A stretch of 64,000 bases of DNA from the NCBI RefSeq assembly GCF_011758565.1, contig NZ_JAAMOX010000001.1, forward strand, positions 496,001-560,000, written 5' to 3'. Origin of the DNA: Lysinibacter cavernae. Lineage in GTDB: Bacteria > Actinomycetota > Actinomycetes > Actinomycetales > Microbacteriaceae. Both the position numbers and the translations under genes were made by a program. The notes beneath the pieces were generated by a model. That model was given only the letters and a program-made list of their open reading frames with translations, ran no database searches and was not told the origin of the DNA. Below, one piece after another: positions 17,268 through 24,364 of the stretch. How positions within the stretch are numbered: the first letter of the stretch is position 1; every line of letters begins with the position of its first letter.

Positions 17268-18545
17268 ATGAACTCGCTCCGCACCGGATCAGCGCGCAAG
17301 CTGATCGTGCCGCTTGGCATCGTTGTGCTTGTTGCGCTGCCAGGCCTCATTCTCCGCATCGCAGGTATCCACGTTGAGCCCCTTGTTGGGGTGCTTGCCT
17401 TTGGGGCCGCCATCGTCGCAGCTGCCTTTGCCCTCGCTTGGGCGGGAGAGGCAGCGGAGATGGACATCTCTGGTGGGCTCGCCATCGGGCTGCTTGCGAT
17501 TATCGCCATCCTGCCGGAATACGCCATCGACCTGTACTTCGCGTTTAGCGCGGGATCGGATCCCTCGCAGGCCGCATACGCTGCGGCAAATATGACGGGA
17601 TCAAACCGGCTGCTCCTTGGATTCGGCTGGCCGTTCATCCTGCTTGTTGCGTATCTTGCCTTCCGCGCGGCACAAAAGCGCAAAGCATCCATTGACCCAG
17701 ACGTTGTAGCAAAGCCCTTCGCGATCCGCCTTCCAGGTGACGCGCGGGTCGAGCTTGGCCTGCTGCTGATCGCCTCGCTGGTGACCCTGACCATTCCTAT
17801 CACTGGGCAGATTCACGTAGCGCTCGGAATTGTGCTGCTCCTCATCTTTGTGTACTACCTGTATCGGGTGTCTCAGGCGGAGACCGACGAGCCTGAGCTT
17901 GTTGGCGTAGCCCAATCGATCGGGAGCCTGTCAACGGTCGCCCGCCGATCTACGGTGATCGCGATTTTTGTTGTTTCGGCCGTGGTCATTTTGCTGCTGG
18001 CGGAACCCTTCGCCGAAAGCCTCGTTGCCGGCGGCAAGGCGCTCGGCATCGATGACTTCTTGCTGGTCCAATGGCTCGCGCCCCTCGCGTCTGAAGCCCC
18101 AGAATTTGTGATCGCCATCATCTTTGCCCTTCGCGGCAAATCGGCCATGGCTATCGGCATGCTGCTCGCGAGCAAGGTGAATCAGTGGACAGCGCTGGTT
18201 GGCTCGCTCCCCATCGCCCACATGATTGGTGGTGGCGGATGGGCGCTGCCAATGGACGCCCGCCAGGTTGAGGAGTTTGTGCTCACCGCGGCTCAGACGC
18301 TGCTTGGCATCAGCATCCTGCTCACCCTGAAGTTCTCAGGGCGCTGGGCGGCCCTCCTCTTTGCCCTCTTCGCGGTCACTTTTGTGGTGACTGGACAAGA
18401 GGCCAGGTACGTTGTCTCAGCGCTATATGCGGTCATCGCGGTTGTGCTTATCGTGGCGCACCGTCGGCACCTCTGGCCAACGCTCAAGGCCCCATTCGAG
18501 TTCGAGGCACAGCAGGAGACGCAGGAGCCGTCGGCCCGCACGTAG
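17268..18545 (+). CDS. CaCA-family sodium/calcium (or manganese) exchanger
   Basis: The 425-residue membrane protein has about 11 hydrophobic helices and two internal alpha-repeat motifs: ILPEYAIDLYFAFSAG near residue 84 and SEAPEFVIAIIFALRGKSAM near residue 275. These match the repeated GNxxPE-like blocks of the Ca2+:cation antiporter superfamily. ATG 17268 follows GAAGGA; an ATG at 17115 is in frame but falls inside the putative riboswitch, so I reject it. The Mn2+-type riboswitch upstream suggests that the exported ion is Mn2+ or that Mn2+ controls Ca2+ export. The gene follows the sulfatase locus but is probably an independent transcription unit. Confidence 0.9.
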   Translation: MNSLRTGSARKLIVPLGIVVLVALPGLILRIAGIHVEPLVGVLAFGAAIVAAAFALAWAGEAAEMDISGGLAIGLLAIIAILPEYAIDLYFAFSAGSDPSQAAYAAANMTGSNRLLLGFGWPFILLVAYLAFRAAQKRKASIDPDVVAKPFAIRLPGDARVELGLLLIASLVTLTIPITGQIHVALGIVLLLIFVYYLYRVSQAETDEPELVGVAQSIGSLSTVARRSTVIAIFVVSAVVILLLAEPFAESLVAGGKALGIDDFLLVQWLAPLASEAPEFVIAIIFALRGKSAMAIGMLLASKVNQWTALVGSLPIAHMIGGGGWALPMDARQVEEFVLTAAQTLLGISILLTLKFSGRWAALLFALFAVTFVVTGQEARYVVSALYAVIAVVLIVAHRRHLWPTLKAPFEFEAQQETQEPSART

Positions 18546-18599
18546 GTTATCTGACGGTGCGCCGTTGCTTGTTGGCGTGCCAGCCGCTGCGAAACAGCC

Positions 18600-18989
18600 T
18601 TACAGCTGAAACGACGTTGACGGCAGCGGAACTTCGGCCGATTCTCCATCACTGTTGTGACATTTGCAGGGGCAGGTGCCGATTCGGTGCCCGACCTCAA
18701 CAAACGGCATCGAGCTTTCGCACGTCGCGTTTGATCCAGGATGCTGGCACATCGACACGACTGATGCCGTGGTGCGTCCCGCTTTTTGGTTGAGCACACG
18801 GGTCTTTTCGCCTGCGGACTCGGTGAGCGACCAAAACTTAATCGACACGATGTTGCCGTTTGCGTCGAGACTGATCGTGCGGCATCTGGCTGAGCGCGAA
18901 TTGCCAAGAACCGCGCTCATGACAAGCCTGATGATCATCCCGAGAACAAGGAAAATGAGCACCGCCATCACCAGGAAGACAATGATCAT
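18600..18989 (-). CDS. Hypothetical small membrane-anchored protein
   Basis: The protein has 129 residues. One strongly hydrophobic helix occupies residues 2-30 (MIIVFLVMAVLIFLVLGMII). It is followed by a polar domain with RTISLDANGNIVSIKFWSL, which looks like a beta-hairpin, and a Cys-rich tail (GTCPCKCH). I do not recognise a family. The ribosome site is weak. Coding is supported by the membrane helix and by regular high-GC third positions, but not by any known homologue. It lies alone between the exchanger (convergent) and a lipoprotein gene on the same strand. Confidence 0.6.
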   Translation of the reverse strand: MIIVFLVMAVLIFLVLGMIIRLVMSAVLGNSRSARCRTISLDANGNIVSIKFWSLTESAGEKTRVLNQKAGRTTASVVSMCQHPGSNATCESSMPFVEVGHRIGTCPCKCHNSDGESAEVPLPSTSFQL

Positions 18990-19142
18990 GCGTGCTCGCC
19001 CGCTTTCTGATGTGAGTTCCGGCAGTACCTTTGTGTCTAGCCTAGACGCGTCTGGTGAAAGTTGGGTGTATATCCCGCGACCTCAGCGGTCAGCCGAGCG
19101 CGTCGTGAACGACGGCGGCCGAGGCGAGGGGTAATTAAAAGG

Positions 19143-19649
19143 TTAGTCGTCGCGCGAGCAGGTCCAGGTTGCGTCGTCGAGGGCCGATACGGTCATGGTG
19201 ATCGTGTCTCCGTCGCGGTGGCCGATAAAGTCGCCCCAGAGGTTGCCGCCCTCGTCTGTGGCGCTCACCCCAAACTCGACGCCGTCGTCAGGAAGGCTTG
19301 CGGGAAAATTCATGAACCAGCCAGGTTCGCCGTTCTCGGTTGTGGCCTGGATGAAGTTTGAATTCGATTTTTCGCTGAGCTTGTATTGGATCTTTTTGGC
19401 GCCGTCGACGGTTCCATCGATGAACGTTACCCAGCTGTTGTCAGCGACGTAGATGTAGTGGCTGCCCTGTGGCGTGCCGTCCTTCGCCGTTTGGTCACAT
19501 GTCCAGTGGCCCTGAACATACTCGAGCGGCGTTTGCGATGCGCTGCCACATGCCGAGAGGCCGAGGACGCTCACGGTCGATGCGATGACTGCTGTACCAA
19601 GGGCGAAGCGCCGGCGAGGGGTTGGACAATGCGGGGGAGTGAGAGACAT
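19143..19649 (-). CDS. Putative lipoprotein
   Basis: The 168-residue protein has a Sec lipoprotein signal: positively charged PTPRRR, a hydrophobic core, then the lipobox LSAC with the acylated Cys at residue 34. The mature part opens QTPLEYVQGHWTCDQTAKDG and closes with a matching DDATWTCSRDD, so two Cys-containing strands (WTC...WTC) may form a disulfide in a small beta-rich domain. ATG 19649 has AGGAAAG upstream and is preferred to an in-frame ATG five codons earlier. The function is unknown; the extracytoplasmic location follows from the lipobox. Confidence 0.8.
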   Translation of the reverse strand: MSLTPPHCPTPRRRFALGTAVIASTVSVLGLSACGSASQTPLEYVQGHWTCDQTAKDGTPQGSHYIYVADNSWVTFIDGTVDGAKKIQYKLSEKSNSNFIQATTENGEPGWFMNFPASLPDDGVEFGVSATDEGGNLWGDFIGHRDGDTITMTVSALDDATWTCSRDD

Positions 19650-19831
19650 GGGGCTTTCCTGCAACGTGGGGGTTTCGATAACAGAGTGAGCTCAAGCGAG
19701 GAAGATGTGACGCGTCACTCGTCCCGACAATCAGCGCCAATGGGGCGTTTGGTCAGGTTCCTCCCAGTGCTCTCCAGAGTTCATAGCTTAGCCTCAATAC
19801 TGTAATCGCAAAAAGAAGGGTAGTACTGAAC

Positions 19832-20314
19832 GTGAGTGGCGCAAGCTCCCCATTTCAGTCTTCGACGTACCGTCTTGGTTTTTCTACCCTTGTGCTTGCG
19901 GTTCTGTTGGTCGTTCTTGGCGCACACGCGATTTCGTGTTTGTCGATTTCGGCTTCGGCTGTAGGGGCGGCCGACTCGCAGGGGGACTCTTCCGGATCCT
20001 TGGCGCAGACGATATCCGCTCTGCCAGCCTCCGACGCGCAGGTTGCCACCCCAAATGGTGAGGCCGCGAGCACCAGCGGGCCCAGTGCCCGTCCCATAAC
20101 GCAGGTTGAGCCCCGGCCGTGCCACGCGCCGTCAGAGCCAGCAGATACGTCGTGTGTTGCCTCGACCCCAGAGCTACCAACTCTTGCTGCGGAGCCCGCA
20201 GAATCAGATGTGACGGTCGCCGCGCTCCCAGACGAGGAGTGGACCGTCGCGAGTTTGGTCAGTGCCGAGGTCGCAACGCCTTCGCCACAAGAACTCTCCA
20301 TTAGCCGTACCTAG
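19832..20314 (+). CDS. Hypothetical secreted or membrane-anchored protein
   Basis: The 160-residue protein starts at GTG 19832 behind GAAGGG. A single hydrophobic stretch lies at residues 17-45 (LGFSTLVLAVLLVVLGAHAI). The remainder is low-complexity Ala/Ser/Pro/Glu, with two cysteines (RPCHAPSEPADTSCVA) that could pair outside the cell. The layout LxxLxxHAxS after the helix is faintly like DUF6153 proteins, but I would not assign it. The composition is that of a disordered exported or anchored protein. Confidence that this is a real gene is moderate. Confidence 0.55.
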   Translation: MSGASSPFQSSTYRLGFSTLVLAVLLVVLGAHAISCLSISASAVGAADSQGDSSGSLAQTISALPASDAQVATPNGEAASTSGPSARPITQVEPRPCHAPSEPADTSCVASTPELPTLAAEPAESDVTVAALPDEEWTVASLVSAEVATPSPQELSISRT

Positions 20315-20620
20315 GCCGCCAGCCTCAGCAAGACGGTGTGCGCAATTTGAGAGAGATTGCGCATGAGGTTGAGGATGCGCGTCGCAACTCCCCGAGCGAT
20401 GCCCCTCACTGTTCGCCCCACCCGCCAGAAGCGCCGGGTGTTTGGGCTGGTTCATCCGGTGATCGGTGGGCCGAAGCATGCCCGCATTGAGCGCGGGAGA
20501 GCGAGTGGCGCCATGCCGTCGCTCGCAAATCTGAAAGGAAAGTTTTCTGTTGTTTTTTGATCTGATGCAGGTTGTGGATGTTCCCGTCACGCGGGTTTCG
20601 ACCGTGATCGGGGGGTGCCG
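20315..20620. other. 306-bp intergenic region ahead of the CHAP-like gene
   Basis: It holds an 8-bp inverted repeat TGCGCAAT/ATTGCGCA (20339-20363) shortly after the preceding stop, which may act as a weak terminator, and a small CACCCG/CGGGTG hairpin. A T-rich stretch at about 20550-20560 may belong to the promoter of the next gene. I looked for a c-di-AMP riboswitch, common before actinobacterial cell-wall hydrolases, and did not find its conserved blocks. Confidence 0.45.
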
Positions 20621-21289
20621 ATGATTGGCGTTGGGAAAACTGCGATTGTTGGAACCGTTGCGATGCTTTCGTTTGCGTTGACATCTTCTCCTTTGAGCGC
20701 GCAGGCCGCTGAGCCAGTGGTGATGATGCAGGACGGCGGCGACTACTGGTCAGCCTCCGCAAAATCGATGGTTCAGGGACTCGATATTCCTGCGGCTCCT
20801 GCCGCGGTGAGTCTGAAGATTGATGAGCTCGACCTGGCCATTGACGGTTCAACCGCGGCGGAATTGAATTCTGGCGGTCATCGCTTTGATGTTGCTGCCA
20901 CGATCGCCGCGGCACGATCCGAGATCGGCATGTCCATGCCGACGGGGTGGGATATGCCTGGCGAATGCATTGCCGGTGCAAAGCGTTGGATCGTTGCTGG
21001 TGGTGGTGCCTGGACTGGCTCAGGCACCCCTGTAGCTAACTACGACGGCGCGACCAGGGTCGACTGGGCGGATGTTTCTGCCGGCGACATCATCCAGTAC
21101 ACCAACATCCAGGCCCCGAGCGCCTGGGCAACTGGCGTACACACGCTGCTCATTACCGGGACAAACGGTGACGGATCGTTCCAAATCGTTGAGCAGAACA
21201 ACCCGGGTGGTTCAGGGCTGGTGAGCGCAAACGATAACTGGCGTCCAACTCCTCCTGACGGCTTTGAGGCCGTTGCCTGGCGCTTCTAG
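20621..21289 (+). CDS. Secreted CHAP-like (NlpC/P60-fold) protein, possible peptidoglycan amidase/peptidase
   Basis: The 222-residue protein has a Sec signal peptide (about residues 1-30, ending SAQAA). The C-terminal half has the order of a CHAP domain: Cys116 in DMPGECIAGAKRWI, a G-rich GGGAWTGSGTPVANY loop, WADVSAGDIIQY, His174 in GVHTLLITG, and a polar third residue in FQIVEQNNPGG. CHAP enzymes cut amide bonds in peptidoglycan. The region between the signal and the domain (30-95) is a linker of unknown structure. ATG 20621 is preceded by GGGGGGTG; a GTG two codons earlier is also possible. It stands alone, convergent with the ABC operon. Confidence 0.75.
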   Translation: MIGVGKTAIVGTVAMLSFALTSSPLSAQAAEPVVMMQDGGDYWSASAKSMVQGLDIPAAPAAVSLKIDELDLAIDGSTAAELNSGGHRFDVAATIAAARSEIGMSMPTGWDMPGECIAGAKRWIVAGGGAWTGSGTPVANYDGATRVDWADVSAGDIIQYTNIQAPSAWATGVHTLLITGTNGDGSFQIVEQNNPGGSGLVSANDNWRPTPPDGFEAVAWRF

Positions 21290-21318
21290 TTGACCCAGCG
21301 GCATAATGTTGCCGCCAC

Positions 21319-21352
21319 CGAAGGCCGTCGCTATGCGTAGCGGCGGCCTTCG
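21319..21352. terminator. 14-bp hairpin terminator overlapping the end of the ABC permease gene
   Basis: CGAAGGCCGTCGCT (21319-21332) pairs with AGCGGCGGCCTTCG (21339-21352) around a 6-nt loop, with one G-U pair. It lies 30 nt after the CHAP-like gene and includes the last codons of the convergent permease gene. No T-run follows. Confidence 0.65.
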
Positions 21353-22095
21353 TCGCGTCTGATGAGGATGAGCGCGAGGCCAAGCAGGGCAACGGTCCAG
21401 GCAACGAGACCGAGCCAGATCCAGGGTTCGAGGGTTCCGCCCTGCACCGCCCAGATCACAAATTCCCGAGCCTGACGTGTTGGGATGAACCTGGTCGCAA
21501 TTTCGAGCCAATCAGGGAACAACTGGGGCGGGAGAAACAACCCGCCCGCAAATGCGAGCCCAAACATGAGGACTTGGATGACGGCGACGGCGGCTTTTGC
21601 CGACATCGAGTAGCCGATGCTGATGCCAAGAAACATGAACGGGAGTGCGGCGCCGACGAGGGCAGCGAAGCCGAGCAGGATGGCAGCGAAGGATGCCGTT
21701 GCCTCGGTGAACAGCCCTCCGATGACAAGCACTGGGAGTACGGCAACAAATGCAAGCGCGCCGTTTCCGAGAACGAGGCCAATAACCTGTGACGCTGCGG
21801 GTGCCGGAAGCGATCTGAGGTAGGGCTGCCATGGCTTTTCCCGCTCTTCGGCGATGCTGAGACCAAAGCCAAAAAGGGCGTTTGCAAAGACGGCAAAGAA
21901 GCTCATCGAGATGACGGCCTGGGTAGCGAAGTCCGGGTTGTCGGCGACGGTGCGCTGGGGGACAACAAAGAAGGTGAATGCCAGCGCAGGGAATACAACG
22001 CTGCCGATGATGGCGATTGGTACGCGCGACGTTTCGAGCAGATTGTATTTGGCGTGGGTCAGGCCAAGGCCGACTGTTCTCGTGAGGCTGCTCAT
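21331..22095 (-). CDS. ABC-2 type transporter permease
   Basis: The 254-residue membrane protein has six predicted helices and no nucleotide-binding motif, beginning KYNLLETSRVPIAIIGSVVF as is usual for ABC-2 permeases. Helix-rich segments include GLVLGNGALAFVAVLPVLVI and ALPFMFLGISIGYSMSAKAA. Its start overlaps the stop of the ATPase gene by 4 nt (ATGA), so the two are translationally coupled and almost certainly form one exporter (two permease plus two ATPase subunits). The substrate is unknown; related drug/lipid exporters are common. Confidence 0.9.
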   Translation of the reverse strand: MSSLTRTVGLGLTHAKYNLLETSRVPIAIIGSVVFPALAFTFFVVPQRTVADNPDFATQAVISMSFFAVFANALFGFGLSIAEEREKPWQPYLRSLPAPAASQVIGLVLGNGALAFVAVLPVLVIGGLFTEATASFAAILLGFAALVGAALPFMFLGISIGYSMSAKAAVAVIQVLMFGLAFAGGLFLPPQLFPDWLEIATRFIPTRQAREFVIWAVQGGTLEPWIWLGLVAWTVALLGLALILIRRDEGRRYA

Positions 22096-23027
22096 GATTC
22101 GGCTCCGTTCGTGGTTGACTCAGATCGGCCGCTGTCGTGGCGGGATGGTGATGATTCGGTGAGGGCCTGGAACGCTTCTTCGAGTGTGGCTCCGCGCACG
22201 CGCAGGTTCTCGAAGGGAACGTTTGCTCGTACGAGTTCTCGGACGAGCGCGTCGGAATCGGGCGACAGAAGCGTGATGCTGCCGTCGGCGTTCTGTACGC
22301 GTGAGCTGATTCCTTGAATCGTTGTGAGCATCGCTGGAGAAGTTGATTCCAACTGCACCTGATGCAGGTTGACCTTGCCAACGATATTTGCGAGCGAGCC
22401 GTCGGCGATGAGGCGTCCGTGGTCAACAACCACTACGCGTTCGGCGAGTGCTTCAATTTCTTCGAGGTAATGGCTTGTCACCACGACGGTTGTGCCCTCG
22501 CGGTGCAGCTCACGCACGGCGTCCCAGAGCATATGGCGGCCGTCAACATCGAGCCCTGTTGTTGGCTCGTCGAGCAGCACCAGATCGGGGCGACCGACAA
22601 AGGCGAGCGCAACGCTCACTCGTCGCCGCTGTCCGCCTGAGAGCGCCCCGGTTTGTTTCGTGAGAAAGTCGTCGAGCCCAAACCGCTGGGATATTTCCTC
22701 AAGCGTGTATGGCCTCTCGTAGTGTTTGGCAACGAGCGCAATTGTCTCGCGCACCCTCAGTGCGGCGGGGAGCGCCGTGTTCTGCGGCGTAGAGCCGAGC
22801 CGCTGCCTGTTCGCAGCGTCTTTTGGGTTTCCGCCAAAGAGGCGAACGATTCCGGATGTGGGGCTTCGAAGGCCCATCAGCAGCGTGAGGAGCGTAGTTT
22901 TGCCCGCACCGTTTGGGCCGAGCAGGCCAAGGATCGAGCCCGAGTCAATCTCGAGGGACACCGTGTCGAGGGCGCGATGTTCGCCAAACAGGCGGGTGAC
23001 GTGATCAAGTGATGCGAGCGTGGTCAT
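22092..23027 (-). CDS. ABC transporter ATP-binding protein
   Basis: The 311-residue ATPase carries Walker A GPNGAGKTT, the signature LSGGQRRRV, Walker B LVLLDEPTTGLD, and the H-loop in VVVTSHYLEE. The ~90 residues after the ATPase core resemble the C-terminal extension of DrrA/CcmA-type exporters. It overlaps the regulator gene upstream and the permease gene downstream by 4 nt each. It would power the ABC-2 permease encoded next to it. Confidence 0.93.
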   Translation of the reverse strand: MTTLASLDHVTRLFGEHRALDTVSLEIDSGSILGLLGPNGAGKTTLLTLLMGLRSPTSGIVRLFGGNPKDAANRQRLGSTPQNTALPAALRVRETIALVAKHYERPYTLEEISQRFGLDDFLTKQTGALSGGQRRRVSVALAFVGRPDLVLLDEPTTGLDVDGRHMLWDAVRELHREGTTVVVTSHYLEEIEALAERVVVVDHGRLIADGSLANIVGKVNLHQVQLESTSPAMLTTIQGISSRVQNADGSITLLSPDSDALVRELVRANVPFENLRVRGATLEEAFQALTESSPSRHDSGRSESTTNGAES

Positions 23028-23320
23028 GATGCTCCTTGAATGAGTGATTTGAGTTGGTCGAGGTAGTCTTCGTAGGCCCGTCGCCCTGTGCGGCTCAGAG
23101 CAACATAGGTGACGGGTTTGCGGCCGGAGAATCCTTTGTCTTGCGTGACGTAATCGGCGTCTTCGAGCTTGCGAAGGTGGGTAGAGAGGTTGCCAGGTGT
23201 CATTTCGAGCAGTTCTTGGAGCCGAGGAAATGCGATTGAATCGCTCGCGTCAAGAGTGGCGAGGGATGCCATGATGCGCAGTCGCGCTTGGGCGTGGATG
23301 ACGGGGTCAAGATCGGTCAT
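23024..23320 (-). CDS. Small winged-helix transcriptional regulator (PF13601-like)
   Basis: The 98-residue protein begins DPVIHAQARLRIMASLATLD and continues with a winged-helix DNA-binding domain: LLEMTPGNLSTHLRKLEDAD as the recognition region and a wing GRKPVTYVALSRTGRRAY. The length and pattern fit the small MarR/ArsR-like family Pfam calls winged helix DNA-binding domain (HTH_34). It sits between a membrane protein gene and the ABC ATPase gene with 4-nt overlaps on both sides. It is the best candidate to bind the CAAAGTACTTTG palindrome upstream of the operon. No effector pocket is recognisable. Confidence 0.9.
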   Translation of the reverse strand: MTDLDPVIHAQARLRIMASLATLDASDSIAFPRLQELLEMTPGNLSTHLRKLEDADYVTQDKGFSGRKPVTYVALSRTGRRAYEDYLDQLKSLIQGAS

Positions 23321-24015
23321 GGTGTGTCTGCCGTTCCCTGTGCCGACGCGAAGCGGCGGTCAGCTTCCGTTTGCTCTCGTTTTCGGGCGAGGATCATGGC
23401 GACTCCGGTTGCGATGATCATCCCGCCTCCGGCAACGGCGACAAGAAGGTAGTGTTGCGGCTTCCCGATAAACGCCGCGACGACAGCAACGGCGATGAGC
23501 CAGAGCCCGAGCCACAGCGAGTGAGAACTGCTCCAGAGGGCAGCGCCAAAGAGGTACATGCTGCCAACCATGAAGGTAAAAGCGCATGGAAAGTAGATGG
23601 CGGCAAGGTCGCTATTCATGCCCGCTTGGATGAGGGCAACTCCAATGAGTGCTGTGGCGGTACTGAGCACGGCCCAGCTGAGGCCGTAAATCGCTCCAGA
23701 GAACTTTCCCTTGCCGCGCACACCCCTATCGATGCGCATGCCGGAGACGATGGAGTAGATTGAACCGGCGATCATGAGCGCCGTGAACCCAATGATGGTT
23801 GTTTGCGTGCTGACGGTAAACCAGGGGTTTCCGCCCGTGTTTGACCAGTGCAGGAGGTAGCCAATTGCCCAGGCGACGCCCCAAACGATGTACATGCCGG
23901 CAACGGGGGCTGTGCTTTTGAGTTCGGTGTTGACGCTCTGTTGCGCGCTGAGCGCAAGCATCTGTTCTGGGGTGAGTGGTGCCTCGTCGTCTGGGACGTC
24001 TGCTGCGTTGATCAT
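23317..24015 (-). CDS. Hypothetical multi-pass membrane protein, first gene of the ABC/regulator operon
   Basis: The 232-residue protein has six hydrophobic helices (AGMYIVWGVAWAIGYLLHW through LVAVAGGGMIIATGVAMILA) after a short acidic N-terminus (DVPDDEAPLTPEQML). ATG 24015 is preferred; a TTG start at 24057 is in frame but lies inside the palindromic operator. No family is recognised, but similar six-helix proteins are often encoded with PF13601 regulators and ABC exporters. Its stop overlaps the regulator start by 4 nt. A role as sensor or accessory to the exporter is speculation. Confidence 0.8.
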   Translation of the reverse strand: MINAADVPDDEAPLTPEQMLALSAQQSVNTELKSTAPVAGMYIVWGVAWAIGYLLHWSNTGGNPWFTVSTQTTIIGFTALMIAGSIYSIVSGMRIDRGVRGKGKFSGAIYGLSWAVLSTATALIGVALIQAGMNSDLAAIYFPCAFTFMVGSMYLFGAALWSSSHSLWLGLWLIAVAVVAAFIGKPQHYLLVAVAGGGMIIATGVAMILARKREQTEADRRFASAQGTADTP

Positions 24016-24054
24016 GAGGGGCCTGTTTTTCTCGTGAACGAAGATAGGTTTTTG

Positions 24055-24066
24055 CAAAGTACTTTG
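24055..24066. promoter_or_regulatory. Perfect palindrome CAAAGTACTTTG, candidate operator
   Basis: A 12-bp perfect palindrome, extended by a further GCAAAGT copy at 24071-24077, lies 40 bp upstream of the first gene of the ABC/regulator operon. The position suits autoregulation by the winged-helix protein at 23024. It may also affect the divergent ABC-F promoter. Confidence 0.7.
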
Positions 24067-24143
24067 TAATGCAAAGTTGATGGGTTTGAGCCTATGACAA
24101 AACGACTCGGCTGTCTAGCAGGGCTACCTGGTATTCTTGATTC

Positions 24144-24167
24144 ATGCGTCACTACTTCTTCCTGTAA
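24144..24167 (+). CDS. Seven-residue leader peptide MRHYFFL
   Basis: ATG CGT CAC TAC TTC TTC CTG TAA encodes MRHYFFL about 200 nt upstream of the ABC-F gene. Nineteen nt after its stop a GGCTCG/CGAGCC hairpin begins, and further hairpins precede the ABC-F start. Short aromatic-rich leaders followed by alternative hairpins are the hallmark of drug-sensing ribosome-mediated attenuation, established for other ABC-F and rRNA methylase genes. There is no strong ribosome site before it, so initiation would be weak or leaderless. Expression is inferred. Confidence 0.55.
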   Translation: MRHYFFL

Positions 24168-24289
24168 CGAACACCATTGCGTCAAGGCTCGTCACGAGCC
24201 GATCGTCGCAAACGGATCATTTGCGCGCTCTCACGCGCTTCGTTCTGTGTCGCATCCTCTCGCAGGCCGTCACTGACTGCCCGCCTGCG

Positions 24290-24318
24290 CCGGTTGGCAG
24301 CTTTTGTATGCCAGCCGG
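24290..24318 (+). terminator. Putative attenuator hairpin in the ABC-F leader
   Basis: CCGGTTGGCA (24290-24299) pairs with TGCCAGCCGG (24309-24318) over a 9-nt loop, giving a 10-bp stem with one G-U pair. Two bases of its right arm also belong to a second hairpin built from GGGG/CCCC with an inner CGTA/TACG (24317-24337). The left arm can also pair with CTGCC at 24277-24281. These exclusive foldings suit an attenuator, though no T-run follows. Confidence 0.5.
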
Positions 24319-24364
24319 GGCGTAGTTACGCTGCCCCAGTTGCGACCGTGTACAGGGAAAACTC

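Larger units (their letters stand above)
24018..24364. promoter_or_regulatory. Divergent control region of the ABC/regulator operon and the ABC-F gene
   Basis: The region contains a palindrome (24055-24066), a seven-codon leader ORF (24144-24167), a short hairpin (24186-24200), and two overlapping, mutually exclusive hairpins (24290-24318 and 24317-24337) just before the ABC-F start. I could not pick a definite -35/-10 pair. The long structured leader suggests control of the ABC-F gene after transcription initiation. Confidence 0.65.

Noticed and set aside
20204-20590. Leftward open frame (128 codons) in the CHAP upstream region
   Set aside because: It overlaps the C-terminus of a rightward gene, lacks a ribosome site and has no coherent domain.
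20315-20620. c-di-AMP riboswitch before the CHAP-like gene
   Set aside because: This class often precedes actinobacterial cell-wall hydrolases, but its conserved blocks (such as GGGGUGAAUC) are not present.
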